A stretch of DNA of 26,799 nt. Origin: an uncultured Bacilli bacterium (GTDB lineage Bacteria > Bacillota_I > Bacilli_A > RF39 > UBA660). Positions 24,134 through 26,799 of this stretch are shown in pieces. Below the pieces are notes generated by a model. The model ran no database searches. It was not told the DNA's origin and was given only the letters and a program-made list of their open reading frames with translations. Where the stretch lies: NCBI GenBank assembly GCA_934098555.1, contig CAKOOQ010000018.1, forward strand, positions 1 to 26,799. The letters run 5' to 3'. The position numbers and the translations under genes were made by a program. Within the stretch, counting starts at the first letter, position 1. Each line of letters begins with the position of its first letter.

Positions 24134-25732
24134 TTATACAATCTCTATTTTATCACTATTAAAAACGTTTGTGGTTATTTCTTCGATATCATTACCTTTT
24201 TCGACAGGTTTTAAAGCTTCGATGCTAGCTTCATCAATATAATAATATTCTTGTTTATTTTTCAAATTTTGAATATAGTTTGCTTTTTCCTTATTCCATT
24301 CTTCTAAACTTAAAGCAATAATATGAAAAGATAATTTTAAAGATTCTTCAAGTTCATCTATCTGATTATTTATTAAATTAGCCGTACTAGCTAACTTTGT
24401 CACAACAATAGCATTGGTATTAGAAGATGCTGTAAGTTGCGAATCTAAAATTAATGCTAAAAAACGTTTATCCACATTATGATTTTGAATAGTTTCTTGC
24501 CATATTTGTTGATTCTTTATTAATAAGTCTTTTTTAGCCCCAGCAAAGCAGTTATTAACACGAATTTTTTTGAGTTCCATTATATACTTCATATTGTTAT
24601 TTTCAGATTCATTTGTAGAAGGAACAGAAATAGATTCTTCTAGATTTTTAACCTTTTCCTCATTTTTTGGTTCTTCTTCTGATATAACGGTTACGATATT
24701 TAAATTTTCTTCAGGAATCGCATTTAATAAAACAATTTCAATAAGTTGATAAGGATTAACATTGATATTTATCTTATTTAAAATCTCATTTAAATCGAAA
24801 ATAAGGGTTTTAATTTGTTTAAAATGAAAAGCACCTTGATAACTACCTATTTTAATAAGAACTGCAATGTGGGTTAGCTCTTGGACAATTTTTTTAATAA
24901 AAATTTTATAATCACTGGAAGAATTTTCTAGTTCCTTAAGACTATTAACAACATATTGAACATTCTTGTCCGCTAAATTTTTTAGTAAGTCTTTAACAAA
25001 TTTAGCCGATATGGAACCATAGTTTTCTAATATCTTTTCGGATGTTATTTCTTCTTCATTACTCGAAAGTTGATCTAAAAGACTTAAAGCATCACGTAAA
25101 CCGCCTTCCGATAAATAAGCAATTTCCTCAACGGCATCTTCTGTTATCTTAATATTTTCTAAATCACAAATTTTACGAATTTGTTTCTTTAAATTATCAA
25201 GTGATATCTTTTGAAAGTTAAAACGTTGACAACGAGATAAAATAGTTATTGGAACATTTTCTACATTGGTTGTTGCCATAATAAAAACTGCATGACTAGG
25301 TGGTTCTTCTAATGTTAATAACAAAGCATTAAAGGCACTCGTCGTCATCATGTGAACTTCATCAATGATATATATTTTATATTTTCCTTCTGATGGAGCT
25401 ATTTTAACGTTATTAATTAGCTCCCTAATATCATCAACACCATTATTTGAAGCAGCATCAATCTCGATAATATCAGGACTTGTCGCGAAAGAAAGACATG
25501 CTTCACACTTACCACAGGCCTCACCATTTATAGGATTTAAACAATTAATTGTCTTAGCAAATACTTTGGCCGTAGAAGTTTTACCTGTTCCACGTGGCCC
25601 TGTAAACAAATAAGCATGAGATATCTTATTGTGAATAATTGAGTTTTTTAACATTTGAATAGAATAATCCTGACCAATTATGTTTTCAAATTTGTCAGGC
25701 CTGTACTTACGGTATAACACTTTATAATTCAT
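24134..25732 (-). CDS. dnaX: DNA polymerase III tau/gamma subunit
   Basis: Motor of the clamp loader and organiser of the replisome. The 532-aa protein has Walker A GPRGTGKTS (45-53), a zinc module with C64, C73, C76 and C79, Walker B DEVH (124-127), sensor 1 ATTNVENVP, and SRC (QRFNF). The C-terminal part from about residue 370 is variable, as in tau proteins. ATG 25732 follows AGGAGG with 7-bp spacing. I saw no convincing frameshift signal for a separate gamma form. An extended -10 promoter lies just upstream, and tadA precedes. Confidence 0.97.
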   Translation of the reverse strand: MNYKVLYRKYRPDKFENIIGQDYSIQMLKNSIIHNKISHAYLFTGPRGTGKTSTAKVFAKTINCLNPINGEACGKCEACLSFATSPDIIEIDAASNNGVDDIRELINNVKIAPSEGKYKIYIIDEVHMMTTSAFNALLLTLEEPPSHAVFIMATTNVENVPITILSRCQRFNFQKISLDNLKKQIRKICDLENIKITEDAVEEIAYLSEGGLRDALSLLDQLSSNEEEITSEKILENYGSISAKFVKDLLKNLADKNVQYVVNSLKELENSSSDYKIFIKKIVQELTHIAVLIKIGSYQGAFHFKQIKTLIFDLNEILNKININVNPYQLIEIVLLNAIPEENLNIVTVISEEEPKNEEKVKNLEESISVPSTNESENNNMKYIMELKKIRVNNCFAGAKKDLLIKNQQIWQETIQNHNVDKRFLALILDSQLTASSNTNAIVVTKLASTANLINNQIDELEESLKLSFHIIALSLEEWNKEKANYIQNLKNKQEYYYIDEASIEALKPVEKGNDIEEITTNVFNSDKIEIV

Positions 25733-25756
25733 GTGGATGCCTCCTCGAACATGTTA

Positions 25757-25765
25757 ATTATACCA
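25757..25765 (-). promoter_or_regulatory. Extended -10 promoter of dnaX
   Basis: Minus strand: TGG-TATAAT, 25 bp before the dnaX ATG and just after the tadA stop. No clear -35. Confidence 0.55.
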
Positions 25766-25769
25766 CATA

Positions 25770-26180
25770 TCACCTTCTTTTTTTGAAAAAATCAGATAGC
25801 ATAATTGCGTACATTTGTTCGCATTGATTATTTTCTAACTTCTTTATTTCTGTCTTATTATATTCCTTTTTTTCTAAAGGCTTTGATAGCAAATAGTAAA
25901 CTTTTTTGATGCGTGTTTGCTTAATAACCTCCTTGCACATGCTGCACGGTTCTAAAGTAACATACATTTCACAATCACTTAAGTTCCATCTCTCTAACTT
26001 ACTAGTAGCCTTTTCTATAGCATTTATCTCAGCATGTCCTAATACCGAATGACTAGCTTCCCTCGTATTATGTCCAACTGCTATAACTTCATCATTTAAA
26101 ACAATAAGTGCCCCAATAGGAACATCTTCCGTTAATAAGCTCTTTTTAGCTTCTTTCATACACATTTCTATATAATTCAT
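25770..26180 (-). CDS. tadA: tRNA adenosine(34) deaminase
   Basis: TadA deaminates A34 of tRNA(Arg)ACG to inosine. The 136-aa protein has the cytidine-deaminase zinc site: HAE at 49-51 (E51 catalytic) and PCSMC at 78-82. An open frame extends upstream to 26354, but that stretch is the SRP RNA gene and part of a parS site; ATG 26180, after GGGGTG, starts with MNYIEMCMKEAKKS, as in the family. It is probably read by transcription through the SRP RNA terminator. The stop is TGA. The order tadA-dnaX-ybaB-recR follows B. subtilis, where the SRP RNA lies between tadA and dnaX rather than before tadA. Confidence 0.95.
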   Translation of the reverse strand: MNYIEMCMKEAKKSLLTEDVPIGALIVLNDEVIAVGHNTREASHSVLGHAEINAIEKATSKLERWNLSDCEMYVTLEPCSMCKEVIKQTRIKKVYYLLSKPLEKKEYNKTEIKKLENNQCEQMYAIMLSDFFKKRR

Positions 26181-26193
26181 TATTTCACCCCAT

Positions 26194-26272
26194 AAAAAAA
26201 GTGCACACAAATAGGAAATGATGTGGCTGCTATCTTCCAATCCTGACCAAGTTACACTATATTTGTTGCACA
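26194..26272 (-). ncRNA. ffs: Small bacterial SRP RNA (4.5S type)
   Basis: The RNA carries the SRP core: GGTCAGG, a GGAA tetraloop closed by AUU/GAU, then AGCAGCC, which is the Ffh-binding hairpin of domain IV. The ends pair as GTGCA with TGCAC and CAAAT with ATTTG, giving one long hairpin of about 75 nt. Seven T follow at 26194-26200 as terminator. A consensus promoter lies at the right distance. The RNA binds Ffh to target membrane proteins co-translationally. The upper stem deviates from the usual UCC/GGA closing pairs, a compensated change. Confidence 0.9.
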
Positions 26273-26277
26273 AATAA

Positions 26278-26306
26278 ATGATATCAAATCTATAACATAT
26301 TTGCAA
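26278..26306 (-). promoter_or_regulatory. Promoter of the SRP RNA (and probably tadA)
   Basis: Minus strand: -35 TTGCAA (26301-26306), 17-bp spacer, -10 TATCAT (26278-26283), 7 bp before the RNA 5' end. The first parS site begins 31 bp upstream of the -35. Confidence 0.8.
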
Positions 26307-26337
26307 GTGCTTATTTTTACACTTATTCACTTTATAA

Positions 26338-26799
26338 TGTTTCACGTGAAACATTGTTTATTTATTTTTTTCATATATGTTTCACGTGAAACATTGCTTT
26401 TTTTATTTTTCTCATATATGTTTCACGTGAAACATTGTTTTTTTTATTTTTTTCATATATGTTTCACGTGAAACATTGTTTTTTTTATTTTTTTCATATA
26501 TGTTTCACGTGAAACATTGGTTTTTTTATTTTTCTCATATATGTTTCACGTGAAACATTGGTTTTTTATTTTTCTCATATATGTTTCACGTGAAACATTG
26601 TTTTTTTTATTTTTTTCATATATGTTTCACGTGAAACATTGGTTTTTTATTTTTTTCTTATATGTTTCACGTGAAACATTGTTTTTTTATTTTTTTCTTA
26701 TATGTTTTACGTGAAACATTGGTTTTTTATTTTTCTCATATATGTTTCACGTGAAACATTAGTTTATTTATTTTTCTCATATATGTTTCACGTGAAACA
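26338..26799. repeat. Tandem array of 12 parS (ParB/Spo0J) centromere sites
   Basis: The 16-bp palindrome TGTTTCACGTGAAACA matches the B. subtilis parS consensus TGTTNCACGTGAAACA. Copies start at 26338, 26378, 26419, 26460, 26501, 26542, 26582, 26623, 26663, 26703, 26743 and 26784; the steps are 40 or 41 bp. Eleven copies are perfect and one (26703) has TTAC for TCAC. The spacers of 24-25 bp are near copies of each other: TG then a T-rich run, ending in CATATA or CTTATA. The last copy ends at the window edge, so the array may continue. ParB should bind and spread from here. Confidence 0.93.

Noticed and set aside
25365..25613. Plus-strand open frame opposite dnaX.
   Set aside because: Antisense to the Walker A/B region of DnaX; a shadow of the conserved coding sequence.
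24134..25732. Possible programmed frameshift in dnaX producing gamma.
   Set aside because: I could not find a convincing slippery heptamer with a following hairpin; the full-length frame is intact.
26181..26354. N-terminal extension of tadA by 58 codons.
   Set aside because: It translates the SRP RNA gene, its promoter and a parS half-site; the family start and the GGGGTG box fit ATG 26180.
26517..26714. Plus-strand open frame of 65 codons with alternating MFHVKH and VSRET units.
   Set aside because: It is only the translation of the parS copies and their T-rich spacers; no ribosome site and no coding composition.
26338..26799. Regular repeats of 16 bp with 24-25 bp spacers, which look like a CRISPR array.
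   Set aside because: The spacers are near copies of each other and the repeat is a perfect parS palindrome; there are no cas genes.

Overview
The window looks like a piece of chromosome close to the replication origin of an AT-rich (roughly 30% GC by eye) Gram-positive bacterium of the Bacillota, most likely class Bacilli in the broad sense (a Mollicutes- or Erysipelotrichia-like relative would fit). The reasons are strong AGGAGG-type ribosome binding sites, TGA used as stop (ksgA, tadA), a type VIIb secretion locus, BofA and SpoVT homologues, a T-box leader, and a gene order that follows the Bacillus subtilis yaaJ/dnaX-to-ksgA region. The exact lineage cannot be fixed from this sequence. Nearly all genes are on the minus strand, so the text reads from right to left.

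Right end (26799 to 20087). A tandem array of twelve ParB-binding parS centromere sites with a 40-41 bp period runs off the window end. Next come a promoter, a small SRP RNA gene and tadA, followed by the informational genes dnaX, ybaB, recR, bofA-like, holB, ricT (yaaT), trmN6 (yabB) and pth. Middle (20081 to 14496): mfd and spoVT, then metG behind its own promoter and a T-box leader. Four copies of the 14-bp palindrome ATTTCCCGGGAAAT, the published binding site of the nucleoid occlusion protein Noc, lie in or beside metG, trmN6 and ybaB.

Accessory block (14471 to 5874), between metG and tatD. A plus-strand gene for a membrane-anchored zinc metallopeptidase diverges from a type VII secretion locus. 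That locus holds a complete EssC ATPase (1533 aa), a YukD/EsaB ubiquitin-like protein and a separately promoted operon of six small helical WXG100/ESX-like proteins. No EsaA, EssA, EssB/YukC or LXG toxin gene is present.

Left end (5786 to 1). A HerA-like ATPase gene leads into tatD, a 3D-domain cell-wall protein gene and ksgA. A gene for a secreted surface protein follows and is cut by the window edge. Its last ~150 bp are abruptly GC-rich and adenine-poor and encode a C-type-lectin-like tail, which resembles the variable region of a diversity-generated protein.

The housekeeping part serves replication and repair (DnaX, HolB, RecR, Mfd), translation (MetG, Pth, TadA, TrmN6, KsgA, SRP RNA) and, by homology, spore development (BofA, SpoVT, RicT). 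The most notable features are the dense parS array together with the Noc boxes, the stripped-down type VII locus with its divergent metallopeptidase, and the hypervariable-looking surface protein tail.
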